Assembly (NCBI RefSeq): GCF_000243095.1
Contig: NZ_AHJE01000061.1
Location: 25,383 to 89,382 of the forward strand
From: Cupriavidus basilensis OR16
GTDB taxonomy: Bacteria; Pseudomonadota; Gammaproteobacteria; Burkholderiales; Burkholderiaceae
Length of the DNA stretch: 64,000 nt
Reading direction: 5' to 3'
The first letter of the stretch is position 1. Each line of letters starts with the position of its first letter. Made by a program: the position numbers and the translations under genes. This document shows, piece after piece, positions 56,175 to 64,000 of this stretch. Under the pieces are notes generated by a model. It saw only the letters and a list, made by a program, of their open reading frames with translations, searched no databases and was not told where the DNA came from.

Positions 56175-57800
56175 CCTAGACCATTCCCCGCCCTCTCCTT
56201 CCTCGCCGCCACCGGCGCCCGAGCGCCGCCACCGAGCGCGCTGGCTGCCCTCGCTGGTCTGGCTGATCCCGATCGTGGCGGCCGTGGTTGGCCTGTCGCT
56301 GCTGATCCACACGCTCACCGAGCGCGGCCCCGAGATCACGGTCAGGTTCCGCACCGCCGAGGGCCTGGTCCCGGGCAAGACGCCGGTACGCTACAAGGAC
56401 GTGGACATCGGCCTGGTCAAGTCCGTGCGGCTGGCCGGCGACCACTCGCACGTGATTGCCAAGATCGACCTGACCCAGGACGCGGCCAGCTTCGCCACCA
56501 AGGACACGCGCTTCTGGGTGGTGCGCCCGCGCTTTTTGCCACCAGCGGCATCTCGGGGCTGAGCACGCTGCTGTCAGGCGCCTATATCGGCGTTGACGCC
56601 GGCAAGTCGGATGAGCGCGTGCGCGACTTCACCGGGCTGGAAGTGCCGCCCGCCGTCACCACCGATGCCTCCGGCAAGCAGTTCGTGCTGCGCGCCGCCG
56701 ATCTCGGCTCGCTCGATATCGGCTCGCCGGTCTACTACCGCCGCGTGCAGGTCGGCCAGGTGGTGGCTTACCAGCTGGAGCCCAACGGGCGCGACCTGTC
56801 GCTGCGCGTGTTCATCAACAAGCCCTACGACAAGCTGGTGACGGCCGACTCGCGTTTCTGGCACGCCAGCGGCGTCGACATCAAGCTCGATGCCGGCGGC
56901 TTCAAGCTCAACACGCAATCGCTGGTGACGGTGCTGCTCGGCGGCGTGGCCTTCCAGGCCCCGGATGACTCCAAGGCAACGGATGCCGCCAACGAGAACA
57001 CCCAGTTCCTGCTGGCCAGCGACCAGACCGAGGCGATGAAGGAGCCGGAAGAACTCGCGCCTTCGCTCGCCGTGCTGAACTTCGACCAGTCGGTGCGCGG
57101 GCTCTCGCCCGGCGCGCCGGTGGATTTCCGCGGCGTGATCGTGGGTCAGGTGCGCTCGATCGGCATCGAATACCTGAGCGAGAAGAAGGCCTTCCGCCTG
57201 CCCGTGGTGGTGGAACTGTACCCCTCGCGCATGGGCTTCCGGGCGCGCGACGTGGAGGACGTCAATCGTGCCCGCGATATCGTCCAGACGCTGATCAAGC
57301 GCGGCATGCGCGCGCAGTTGCGCACCGGCAACCTGCTGACCGGCCAGCTCTATGTGGCGCTGGATTTCTTCCCCAAGGCGCCGCCGGCCAGCGTCAACAC
57401 GGATGGCGCCATGCCTGAACTGGCCACCACGCCGGGCGCGTTCGACGAGCTGCAGGCCAAGCTGGGCGATATCGTCAACAAGATCGGCAAGGTGCCGTTC
57501 GACCAGATCGGCCAGGACCTGCGCACTTCGATGGCCACGCTCAACACCATGATGACCAGCGCCGACAAGCTGGTCGCCCAGCTCAACGGCGACGTGGCGC
57601 CCCAGGTGCTGGCCGCGCTGCAGGACGCGCGCAAGACCTTGGGTGCGGCCAACGGCACGCTCTCCTCGGATGCGCCGCTGCAGCAAGACACGCGCCGCAT
57701 GATGCAGGAGCTCACGCGCACCGCGGTGTCGCTGCGCACGCTGACCGAATACCTGGAACGCCACCCCGAAGCGCTGGTGCGCGGCAAGCCGGAGAAATGA
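56167..57800 (+). pseudogene. pqiB: Paraquat-inducible protein B (PqiB), frameshifted in a T run
   Basis: About 545 residues if joined. A single N-terminal membrane helix (about 28-46), then MCE domains in tandem: EITVRFRTAEGLVPGKTPVRYKDV near 58 and later copies with GSPVYYRRVQVGQVVAYQL and GAPVDFRGVIVGQVRSIG. PqiB forms a periplasmic needle that carries lipids. The frame breaks at TTTTT (56533-56537); three T would read RPRFATSGISGLSTLLSGAYIG and restore one frame. The remainder, with the coiled-coil needle helix near the C-terminus, runs to 57800. Overlaps pqiC by 4 nt. Confidence 0.85.
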
Positions 57801-58432
57801 TGATGACCCGCATAGCGATGACCCGCCACCGCCTGTTGCTGCCGCTCTCCCTCGCCGCCGCGCTACTGGCGGGCTGCGCCTCGCCCGATCCGCGCTATTA
57901 CACGCTGGCCCAGGGCCCCGCTGCCGCCACCGGCGCCGAAGGACAATCCGCCGCGCAGGCGCAACCGCTGTGGATCGAGGTTGCGCCGGTGCGCGTGCCT
58001 GAACGCCTCAACCGGCCGCAGCTGGTGGTGCGTGATGGCAAGGATGGCAACGAACTCAAGCTGCTGGACCTGTCGCGCTGGTCCGCGCCGCTGCCGGATG
58101 AGCTGCGCGACGCGCTGTCCCAGCAACTGCAGGCCAGGCTAGGCGCGATCGATACCTACCAGCAAGGCTTGTCGGAAGCGGCGCCCGTGTTCCGCATCAC
58201 CACCGAAGTGGTGCGGCTGGACGCGGACGTGGGCCAGCGCGCCGGCGCCGTCATCAACTGGACCGTGCGCCGGCTGCCCGACGGCAAGGTCAAGGCCGGC
58301 CGCACGCAGGCCGAGCTGCCCGCGCCGGGCGCGGTGGACGGTGTCGTGGCGGCTTACCGGCAGATCGTGGCAAGCACCGCCGACGACATCGCGGCCAGCG
58401 TGGAATCACTGCGCCGGGACGCGGCGAAGTAG
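57797..58432 (+). CDS. pqiC: Outer-membrane lipoprotein PqiC
   Basis: 211 residues. Signal peptide with lipobox LLAGC (Cys about 27) then the DUF330/PqiC domain: RYYTLAQGP near 33, IEVAPVRVPERLNRPQLVVR near 60 and the C-terminal AVDGVVAAYRQIVASTADDIA. It anchors the PqiB needle at the outer membrane. ATG 57797 overlaps the pqiB stop. The three leading Met codons leave the exact start open by a few residues. Last gene of the operon. Confidence 0.88.
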   Translation: MMMTRIAMTRHRLLLPLSLAAALLAGCASPDPRYYTLAQGPAAATGAEGQSAAQAQPLWIEVAPVRVPERLNRPQLVVRDGKDGNELKLLDLSRWSAPLPDELRDALSQQLQARLGAIDTYQQGLSEAAPVFRITTEVVRLDADVGQRAGAVINWTVRRLPDGKVKAGRTQAELPAPGAVDGVVAAYRQIVASTADDIAASVESLRRDAAK

Positions 58433-58438
58433 CGGCGC

Positions 58439-58458
58439 GGCGGGACGCAGGTCCCGCC
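58439..58458 (+). terminator. Weak hairpin after pqiC
   Basis: GGCGGGAC (58439-58446), GCAG, GTCCCGCC (58451-58458), 8-bp stem. No T run follows. Confidence 0.4.
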
Positions 58459-58468
58459 CGCCCCGCAA

Positions 58469-59017
58469 TCAATCCTCCGCCGGCGCCGACGCGCCCCGGC
58501 AACTGCGCCGCCGCTCCGACTCGGCCATGGCCGCCAGGCATGCCTCGGCACCTCCCGCCACCAGCTTGGCCGAGCAGGCCAGCATCAGGTTCTTGCCCAG
58601 GCCGAAATCCTCCACCACGAAGCCGCGCGCATCGAGCCGCTCGCCCTTGCCGTGGGTTCCGTCGGTGGCAACCGCCACGCGCTCCAGCAACGTGCCGCTG
58701 TCGCTGCTGTAGCCCCATACCGGCTTTTGCAGCGCAATCGCGAATCCCACCTCGAATGCCGTGCCCGAGTCCGGCTCGCCCGGCCCGCGGAAATCGTCAA
58801 GGTTGGCCATCACCATGTCGGCGCGGCGCAGCAGGTTGAGGTTCGCTTCGTAGATCCAGCGCGCGGTGTCGGGGCCACAAAGCCCGGCCGGAGCGGCTTT
58901 GTCCAGGGGATAGAGGCCGAGGAAGCCGTAATGGGCGCAGCGGGCCTTGAGGGCCTCGCCGTAGGCGATGGCGTCTTTGCGGAATACGTCGAAGCCGGCG
59001 AGGTAGATGGTTTTCAT
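58469..59017 (-). CDS. Nucleoside 2-deoxyribosyltransferase family protein
   Basis: 182 residues. The family fold is visible: IYLAGFDVFRKDAIAYGEAL at the start, ADMVMANLDDFRGPGEPDSG near 66 with the acidic pair that binds the sugar, and the catalytic Glu in GTAFEVGFA near 90. Known members exchange or hydrolyse the glycosidic bond of deoxynucleosides; many chromosomal homologues act on nucleotides. Convergent with pqiC. Substrate unproved. Confidence 0.8.
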   Translation of the reverse strand: MKTIYLAGFDVFRKDAIAYGEALKARCAHYGFLGLYPLDKAAPAGLCGPDTARWIYEANLNLLRRADMVMANLDDFRGPGEPDSGTAFEVGFAIALQKPVWGYSSDSGTLLERVAVATDGTHGKGERLDARGFVVEDFGLGKNLMLACSAKLVAGGAEACLAAMAESERRRSCRGASAPAED

Positions 59018-59169
59018 TGAGCGTGGCTGGGTGGCGGACGTTGACGCTGGTGAGGATAGCCCATGTGTTTGAAGTTATGGCTACAGCTTGCACCTCAAAC
59101 CCAGCGCCCGCCTGAACCGCGGGTCACCGCCCTCGCCAGGCGGCGGCCTGCGTTCCTGCCTACCCGTGC

Positions 59170-59364
59170 TCACGCGGGCGGCGAGCCATCCTTGAATGCT
59201 CCCTTGAGCATCTGCCGCAGTTCGGGGCCATCCTGGTGCTGGTGCACCTGCACGGCATGCTGGACCGCGACTTCGAGCAGTTCGTCTTCGGTGTCGGCGC
59301 TCAATGCCACCGTGCACTTCGACTCGCTCGGAAACTCGCGGCAATCGATATATTTGCGTCCCAT
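59170..59364 (-). CDS. DUF1059 family small protein
   Basis: 64 residues, MGRKYIDCREFPSE... with CTVALSADTEDELLE and a C-terminal LKGAF. This is the short DUF1059 pattern; function unknown. AGGAGG lies upstream with two in-line ATGs; the second (59364) has the better spacing. Stands alone. Confidence 0.8.
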   Translation of the reverse strand: MGRKYIDCREFPSESKCTVALSADTEDELLEVAVQHAVQVHQHQDGPELRQMLKGAFKDGSPPA

Positions 59365-59463
59365 CATGGCCTCCTGAAGCGTGAGGGTGAGATGGCGCCG
59401 CCGGGGCGGCGGGCGCCTGATCCAGTATAGGACCGGCGCCGTGCGCGGGGACCTGCCAGCGCG

Positions 59464-60405
59464 TCAGAGTACCGGCGTGATCACCTTGCCGGTGCCAAGG
59501 AACGCATCGAGGTTGTCGAATACCAGCGCGGCCATGGCCGCGCGGGTTTCATGCGTGCCGCTGGCTACGTGCGGGGCCAATACCGCGTTGTCCAGCGCGA
59601 ACAGCGCCTCGGGCACTTCCGGCTCGGCGCGGAACACGTCCAGCCCGGCGCCGCCCAGGCGGCCATCGCGCAAGGCCGCCACCAGTGCGTCTTCGTCCAC
59701 CACGCTGCCGCGCGACACATTGACCAGGATGCCCTTGGGGCCCAGCGCCTCGATGATTTCGGCCGACACCAGCCCTTCGGTCTCGGGGCCGCCCACACAG
59801 GTCACGGCCAGGAAATCCGCCCAGCCGGCCAGCGCCTTCAGGTCAGGCTCGTGGCGCCACGGCGCGCCGTCGCGCACCCGGCGGTTGTGGTACGCGATGT
59901 CCATGCCGAAGCCGGTGGCGCGCTGCGCCACTTTCTCGCCGATGCGGCCCAGGCCCAGGATGCCGAGCTTCTTGCCGGAGACGCGGGTGGTCAGCGGGAA
60001 GTTGTCCTTGCCCCACTTGCCGGCGCGCACGAAGCGGTCGCCATGGGCGATGCCGCGGGCGGCATCGAGCAGCAGGCCAAAGGCGAGGTCGGCCACACAG
60101 TCGTTGAGCACGTCGGGCGTGTTGCTGACCTGGATGCCGCGCGCGCGGGCCGCGTCCAGCGCAATCGCGTCATAGCCCACGCCGAAGCTCACGATGGCTG
60201 TGAGCTTCGGCATGGCCGCGATGGCCTCGGCGGTGATGCCGTGACGGGCGGATGTGACCGCCACGCGCGCCTGCTGCGCGTGCTCGCGCAGCCACGCCAG
60301 CGGCTCGGCCTGCTCCCAAAGCGGAACGGCCTGGTACTGCTCGCGCAGGCGGGAATTGATCTGCGGCGCGAGCGGGCCGATCTGGATAAGCGTGGCTTGG
60401 GACAT
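59464..60405 (-). CDS. D-2-hydroxyacid dehydrogenase (glyoxylate/hydroxypyruvate reductase-like)
   Basis: 313 residues. NAD(P)-binding GLGRIGEKV near 153, catalytic Arg in NVSRGSVVD near 233, Glu in RAEPEVPE near 262 and His in LAPHVASGT near 281 form the standard catalytic triad. The VGYDAIALDAARARGIQVSNTPD block near 77 is typical of GhrB-like enzymes. It reduces a 2-keto acid or hydroxypyruvate. The start at 60405 (MSQATLIQ) is chosen over a longer open frame by the family N-terminus. Next to a LacI gene and a sugar-acid dehydratase, suggesting a sugar-acid pathway. Confidence 0.87.
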   Translation of the reverse strand: MSQATLIQIGPLAPQINSRLREQYQAVPLWEQAEPLAWLREHAQQARVAVTSARHGITAEAIAAMPKLTAIVSFGVGYDAIALDAARARGIQVSNTPDVLNDCVADLAFGLLLDAARGIAHGDRFVRAGKWGKDNFPLTTRVSGKKLGILGLGRIGEKVAQRATGFGMDIAYHNRRVRDGAPWRHEPDLKALAGWADFLAVTCVGGPETEGLVSAEIIEALGPKGILVNVSRGSVVDEDALVAALRDGRLGGAGLDVFRAEPEVPEALFALDNAVLAPHVASGTHETRAAMAALVFDNLDAFLGTGKVITPVL

Positions 60406-60489
60406 GGATGCGAGGCGAGGAAAGAATAAAGCGTTGGATGGTAGCGCAATCATAGCGCGTCCGGCACCGCGCCGCAGGGCCGCACCCAA

Positions 60490-61381
60490 GCCCATCGCCG
60501 AAGCCCATCACCGCGAGTTGCTCCGGCACCTTCAGCCCGCGCGCGCGGGCCTCCGACAGCGCGCCCTGCGCCAGCGTGTCCGAGCTGCAGAACACCACGT
60601 CCGGCCGCGCGCCGCCGTCGAGCAGCCGCGCCAGCCCTTCACGGCCGAGCCCCAGGCTGGAAGGCGCTGGCACGATGCTGCTCGGCACTTCCGTGATGCC
60701 GTGGCGGCCGAAGGCGTCGAGAAAGCCGAGCCGGCGCGACTCGGCGCGCTGGTCGCTGGCCGACAGGATGGCCGGCTTGCGATAACCGCGCGCATGCAGG
60801 AACTCAGCCACCGTCTGGCCCACCTTCTCGTGCGAAAAACCCACGAGCATATCGATTGGCGTGGGCGTGATGTCCCAGGTTTCCACCACCGGCACGCGCG
60901 CGGCCAGCAGGCGCCGGCGCGTGTCGGCGGTGTGCGCGATGCCGGTCAGCACGATGCCGTCGGGGCGGCGCGAAAGGATGGCGGCCAGCAGGTCCTGTTC
61001 GCGCGTGGCGGCATAGCCGGACAAGCCCAGCATCATCTGGTAGCCCGCTTGCGAGAAGCGATCCGTCAGTGCCTGGATGGTGTCGGCGAAGATCGAGTTG
61101 GCGATGGTCGGCACGATGGCCGCGATCAGCCGGCTGCGCCGCGAGGCCAGGCCGCCGGCCAGCAGGTTGGGCACATAGCCGGTGCGCTGGATGGCCTCCT
61201 GCACGCGCGCCACGGTGCCCGCCGAAACCAGCCCGGGCTGGTTGACCACGCGCGACACGGTGATCGGCGAGACGCCCGCGATCTTGGCCACGTCAGCCAG
61301 CGTGACGCTGCCGGTGGCGCGGCCGGCGGGGGCTGGCGCGGGCGCGGTGCGAGGAGCGGTCGGCTTGCGGGATGAGGCCAT
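60490..61381 (-). pseudogene. LacI-family regulator (GntR-like), C-terminus lost
   Basis: HTH near 26-50 (TLADVAKIAGVSPITVSRVVNQPG), then the periplasmic-binding-like domain (IAAIVPTIANSIFADTIQALTD near 89, DGIVLTGI near 140) is normal to about residue 296 (VMGFGD). After 60490 the frame reads into the start of the convergent-direction hydroxyacid dehydrogenase region with no family resemblance; the last 40-60 native residues and the intergenic DNA are gone. A start at 61381 is supported by family length. It probably regulated the adjoining sugar-acid genes. Confidence 0.75.
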
Positions 61382-61532
61382 GAATGTGATGAAGGAAGCG
61401 ATGGAAACGAAGGAAACCGGCTGAGCGCAGGGTCGGCACGGCCGCCATGATAGCGCCCGCGCCGCGCCGCGGGCTGCGATGCGGGCGCGCGCGACGGGTT
61501 AACCCCGAGCACGCACGCGTTGTGGGCGCCAA

Positions 61533-63275
61533 ATGACAGCGCTATCATCCCCGCAAGCAGCCCGAGGCACTGCGCAGCCATCGCTGGTACGGCGCCAACG
61601 ACCTGCGCGCCTTCGGCCATCGCTCGCGCACCGCGCAGATGGGCTACAGCCGCGCCGACTACGCCGGCAAGCCGGTGATCGCCATCATCAATACCTGGAG
61701 CGACATCAACCCCTGCCACAGCCACTTTCGCCAGCGCGCCGAAGAGGTCAAGCGTGGCATCTGGCAAGCGGGCGGCTTCCCGGTGGAAATGCCGGCGATG
61801 AGCCTGTCCGAGCCGTTCCAGAAGCCCACCACCATGCTCTACCGCAATCTGCTGGCGATGGAGACGGAGGAACTGCTGCGCTCCTATCCCGCCGATGGCT
61901 GCGTGCTGCTGGGCGGCTGCGACAAGACCACGCCCGCCCTGCTGATGGGCGCGCTGGCGATGGACCTGCCCACGCTCTTCGTGCCGGCCGGGCCGATGCT
62001 GCGCGGCAACTGGAATGGCGTTACGCTGGGCTCCGGCTCGGATACGTGGAAATATTGGGCCGAGCTGCGCGCTGGCAACATCACCGAGCAGGACTGGCAG
62101 GGCATCGAAGACGGCATCGCGCGCTCGCCAGGGCACTGCATGACGATGGGCACGGCATCGACCATGACGGCCGTGGTGGAGGCCATCGGCATGTGCCTGT
62201 CCGGCGCCTCGTCGATTCCCGCGCCGGATTCGCGGCATGCGCAGATGGCCTCGCTGTCGGGCCGGCGCATCGTCGAGATGGTGTGGCAGGACCTGAAGCC
62301 CTCGGAGATCGTCACGCCCGCCGCCATCGACAACGGCGTGCGCACCGCGCTGGCGCTGTCCGGCTCCACCAACGCCATCGTCCACCTGATCGCGCTGGCG
62401 CGCCGCGCCGGCCATGCGCTTTCGCTGGACCGCTACGACGAACTGGCGCGCAGCACGCCGGTGCTGGCCAATATCCGTCCGTCGGGCCAGTACCTGATGG
62501 AAGACTTCTACTACGCCGGTGGCCTGCGCGCGATGCTCGCGCAGATGGGCGACCTGCTCGATACCAGCACGCTCACCGTCGATGGCCGTACGCTGGGCGA
62601 GAACCTGGCAGGCGCCCGTGTCTTCAACGACGACGTGATCCGCCCGCGCGACAAGCCGCTGGTGGCACGCGACGGCCTGGCCGTGCTGCGCGGCAACCTC
62701 GCCCCGGACGGCGCGGTGATCAAGCCCCCGCCGCGCAGCAGGACCTGTTGCGCCATACCGGCCGCGCCGTGGTGTTCCGCGACTACAACGACATGGCGGC
62801 GCGCATCGACGACCCGGGGCTGGACATCGATGCCAGCTGCGTGATCGTGTTGCAGAACGCCGGCCCGCAAGGCGCGCCCGGCATGCCGGAATGGGGCCAG
62901 TTGCCAATCCCGCAAAAGCTGCTCAAGCAAGGCGTGCGCGACATGGTGCGCATCTCGGATGCGCGCATGAGCGGCACCAGCTACGGTGCATGCGTGCTGC
63001 ACGTGGCGCCGGAATCGTATGTGGGCGGCCCGCTCGCCTTTGTGCGCGACGGCGACCTGATCGAGCTGGACGTGCCTGCCCGCAAGCTCAACCTGCTGAT
63101 CGGCGCCGAAGAGATGGCGCGCCGCCGCGCAGCCTGGGTCGCGCCCGTGCCCAAGTTCGAGCGCGGCTACGGCAAGCTCTACCTGCGCCATGTCAGCCAG
63201 GCGGACAAGGGCTGCGACTTTGACTTCCTGGAACCTGTCGATGCCCCGGAGGACGGCGAGCCGGAGATCCACTAA
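61533..63275 (+). pseudogene. IlvD/Edd family dehydratase (arabonate/sugar-acid type), two frameshifts
   Basis: About 580 residues when rejoined. From 61575 the frame encodes RWYGANDLRAFGHRSRTAQM, INTWSDINPCHSHF, the [Fe-S]-binding GGCDKTTPALLMGA near 118, and HCMTMGTASTMTA near 198. ATG 61533 is in a different frame, so one extra base near 61560 is suspected. A second slip at about 62727-62745 (poly-C/GC) moves the reading to ALAGVIKP/AAAQQDLLRHTGRAVVFRDYND and on to the conserved DMVRISDARMSGTSYGACVL end. The C-terminus resembles L-arabonate dehydratases. A LacI gene and hydroxyacid dehydrogenase upstream, and a Bug receptor downstream, fit a sugar-acid pathway. Confidence 0.78.
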
Positions 63276-63326
63276 CGCTTGACCATCGCTTCACCATCCC
63301 AATCAGACCCGAGGAGACCCAACCCC

Positions 63327-64000
63327 ATGAAACGCCAAGCCCTTGCGCTGCTGGCCGCCGCGACGGCGGTAGCTGCCGCCGCCCTCCCGCTGAGCGCATC
63401 CGCCCAGGCCAACTGGCCCGGCAAGCCCATCACCTACGTGGTGCCGTTCCCGCCCGGGGGCACCACCGATACCCTGGCTCGGCTGATCGGCCAGCGCCTG
63501 GGCCAGGCGCTCGGCACCACCGTGGTGGTGGAGAACCGCCCCGGCGCCGGCGGCAATATCGGCTCCGACTACGCCCCCATCACGCTGATCGGCACCAATG
63601 CCAATGTGCTGGTGGTCAGCGCCAGCAGCCCGTTCAAGACGGTGAAGGACATCGTGACCGAAGCCAAGGCCAAGCCGGATACGCTCGCCTTCGCATCCGC
63701 GGGCAACGGCACCTCGCAGCACCTGGCCGGCGAATTGTTCAAGAGCCTGGCCGGCATCAAGATCACGCACATTCCCTACAAGGGCAGCGGTCCGGCGATC
63801 CAGGACGTGATGGCGGGGCAGGTGCCGATGATGTTCGACACCACGGTGGTAGCGGCCCAGCATATCGACTCGGGCAAGCTGCGGGCGCTGGCGGTGACTT
63901 CCGCCCAGCGCATCAAGAGCATGCCGAATGTACCGACGATGGCCGAGGCCGGCGTCAGCGGCTATGAGCTGGAATCCTGGCAAGCCATCTTCGCGCCGGC
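63327..64000 (+). CDS. Bug-family tripartite tricarboxylate receptor, partial, internal deletion
   Basis: Runs off the window end. Signal peptide of about 26 residues, then the Bug core: WPGKPITYVVPFPPGGTTDTL near 31 and VVVENRPGAGGNIGSDY near 63. After GSDY the sequence jumps to APITLIGTNANVLVVSASSP; relatives have about 39 more residues between, so an in-frame segment near 63570-63575 is missing. Later ASAGNGTSQHLAGELF and THIPYKGSGPAIQDVM are normal. It binds a carboxylate in the periplasm for uptake or sensing. GAGGAG precedes the ATG. Fifty-one bases after the dehydratase stop, probably one operon. Confidence 0.82.
   Translation, partial: MKRQALALLAAATAVAAAALPLSASAQANWPGKPITYVVPFPPGGTTDTLARLIGQRLGQALGTTVVVENRPGAGGNIGSDYAPITLIGTNANVLVVSASSPFKTVKDIVTEAKAKPDTLAFASAGNGTSQHLAGELFKSLAGIKITHIPYKGSGPAIQDVMAGQVPMMFDTTVVAAQHIDSGKLRALAVTSAQRIKSMPNVPTMAEAGVSGYELESWQAIFAP

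Noticed and set aside
61533..63275. Single 580-codon frame across the dehydratase gene
   Set aside because: The middle of that frame is an out-of-frame shadow. The real protein is in another frame from about 61575 to 62740; only the two ends are in this one.

Overview
The window is a chromosomal segment of a high-GC betaproteobacterium, most likely Cupriavidus or a close relative in the Burkholderiaceae. The support is the betaproteobacterial GroEL/GroES pair with a CIRCE operator, the dense set of LysR regulators, Bug-type (tripartite tricarboxylate) receptors, isoquinoline-oxidoreductase-type molybdenum hydroxylases and a DctA-DctBD module, all with strongly GC-biased third codon positions. 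Genus level is inference; no rRNA gene is present.

Layout. 1-1.9 kb: end of a Tad pilus cluster (tadB, broken tadC, terminator). 2-3.2 kb: two tandem metallophosphoesterase genes merged by a deletion. 3.3-5.5 kb: groEL-groES with a near-perfect promoter and CIRCE. 5.8-9.6 kb: a methyltransferase broken by a 20-bp duplication, and an aldehyde dehydrogenase divergent from a LysR regulator. 9.9-15.1 kb: MDR oxidoreductase, LysR, a zinc-ribbon protein behind a 25-bp palindrome, an H1-like DNA-binding protein, a Crp/Fnr regulator, a 2OG-Fe(II) oxygenase and an ArsR-like regulator. 15.7-21.6 kb: a three-gene RND efflux operon. 21.6-24.7 kb: an ECF sigma/anti-sigma pair divergent from a Tat-exported metallophosphoesterase and a CuA-like cupredoxin, with matching bipartite promoter motifs facing both ways. 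24.7-27.5 kb: first Mo-hydroxylase pair. 28.3-31.7 kb: a MASE1-PAS-GGDEF-EAL protein. 31.8-37.1 kb: dctA with a sigma-54 promoter and upstream activator sites, then dctB-dctD. 37.4-39.0 kb: acetyltransferase and glycosyltransferase. 39.5-46.1 kb: an HTH regulator, an arginine/ornithine catabolic pair with an Lrp regulator, a ClC channel and an HPP-CBS protein. 46.1-53.7 kb: NCS2 permease, Rieske oxygenase, rubredoxin reductase, rubredoxin, second Mo-hydroxylase pair and a divergent LysR. 53.7-58.4 kb: AI-2E-type transporter with pqiA-pqiA-pqiB-pqiC. 58.5-64 kb: deoxyribosyltransferase-like protein, DUF1059 protein, and a sugar-acid locus (hydroxyacid dehydrogenase, LacI regulator, IlvD/Edd dehydratase, Bug receptor).

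How genes work together. DctB and DctD should sense C4-dicarboxylates and activate the sigma-54 promoter of dctA. The ECF sigma factor probably drives its own operon and the divergent phosphoesterase-cupredoxin operon. The 47-53 kb cluster looks like an oxidative pathway for an N-heterocycle or purine-like compound in which a Rieske oxygenase may be fed by a rubredoxin and its reductase.

A caution applies throughout. At least fifteen genes carry frameshifts, internal deletions or a short duplication. Several are homopolymer or GC-repeat slips and several remove roughly 10-70 codons. Such a density in otherwise well-conserved genes points to sequence or assembly error at least as much as to real gene decay. 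Genes affected are typed as pseudogenes here, but many may be intact in the living organism.
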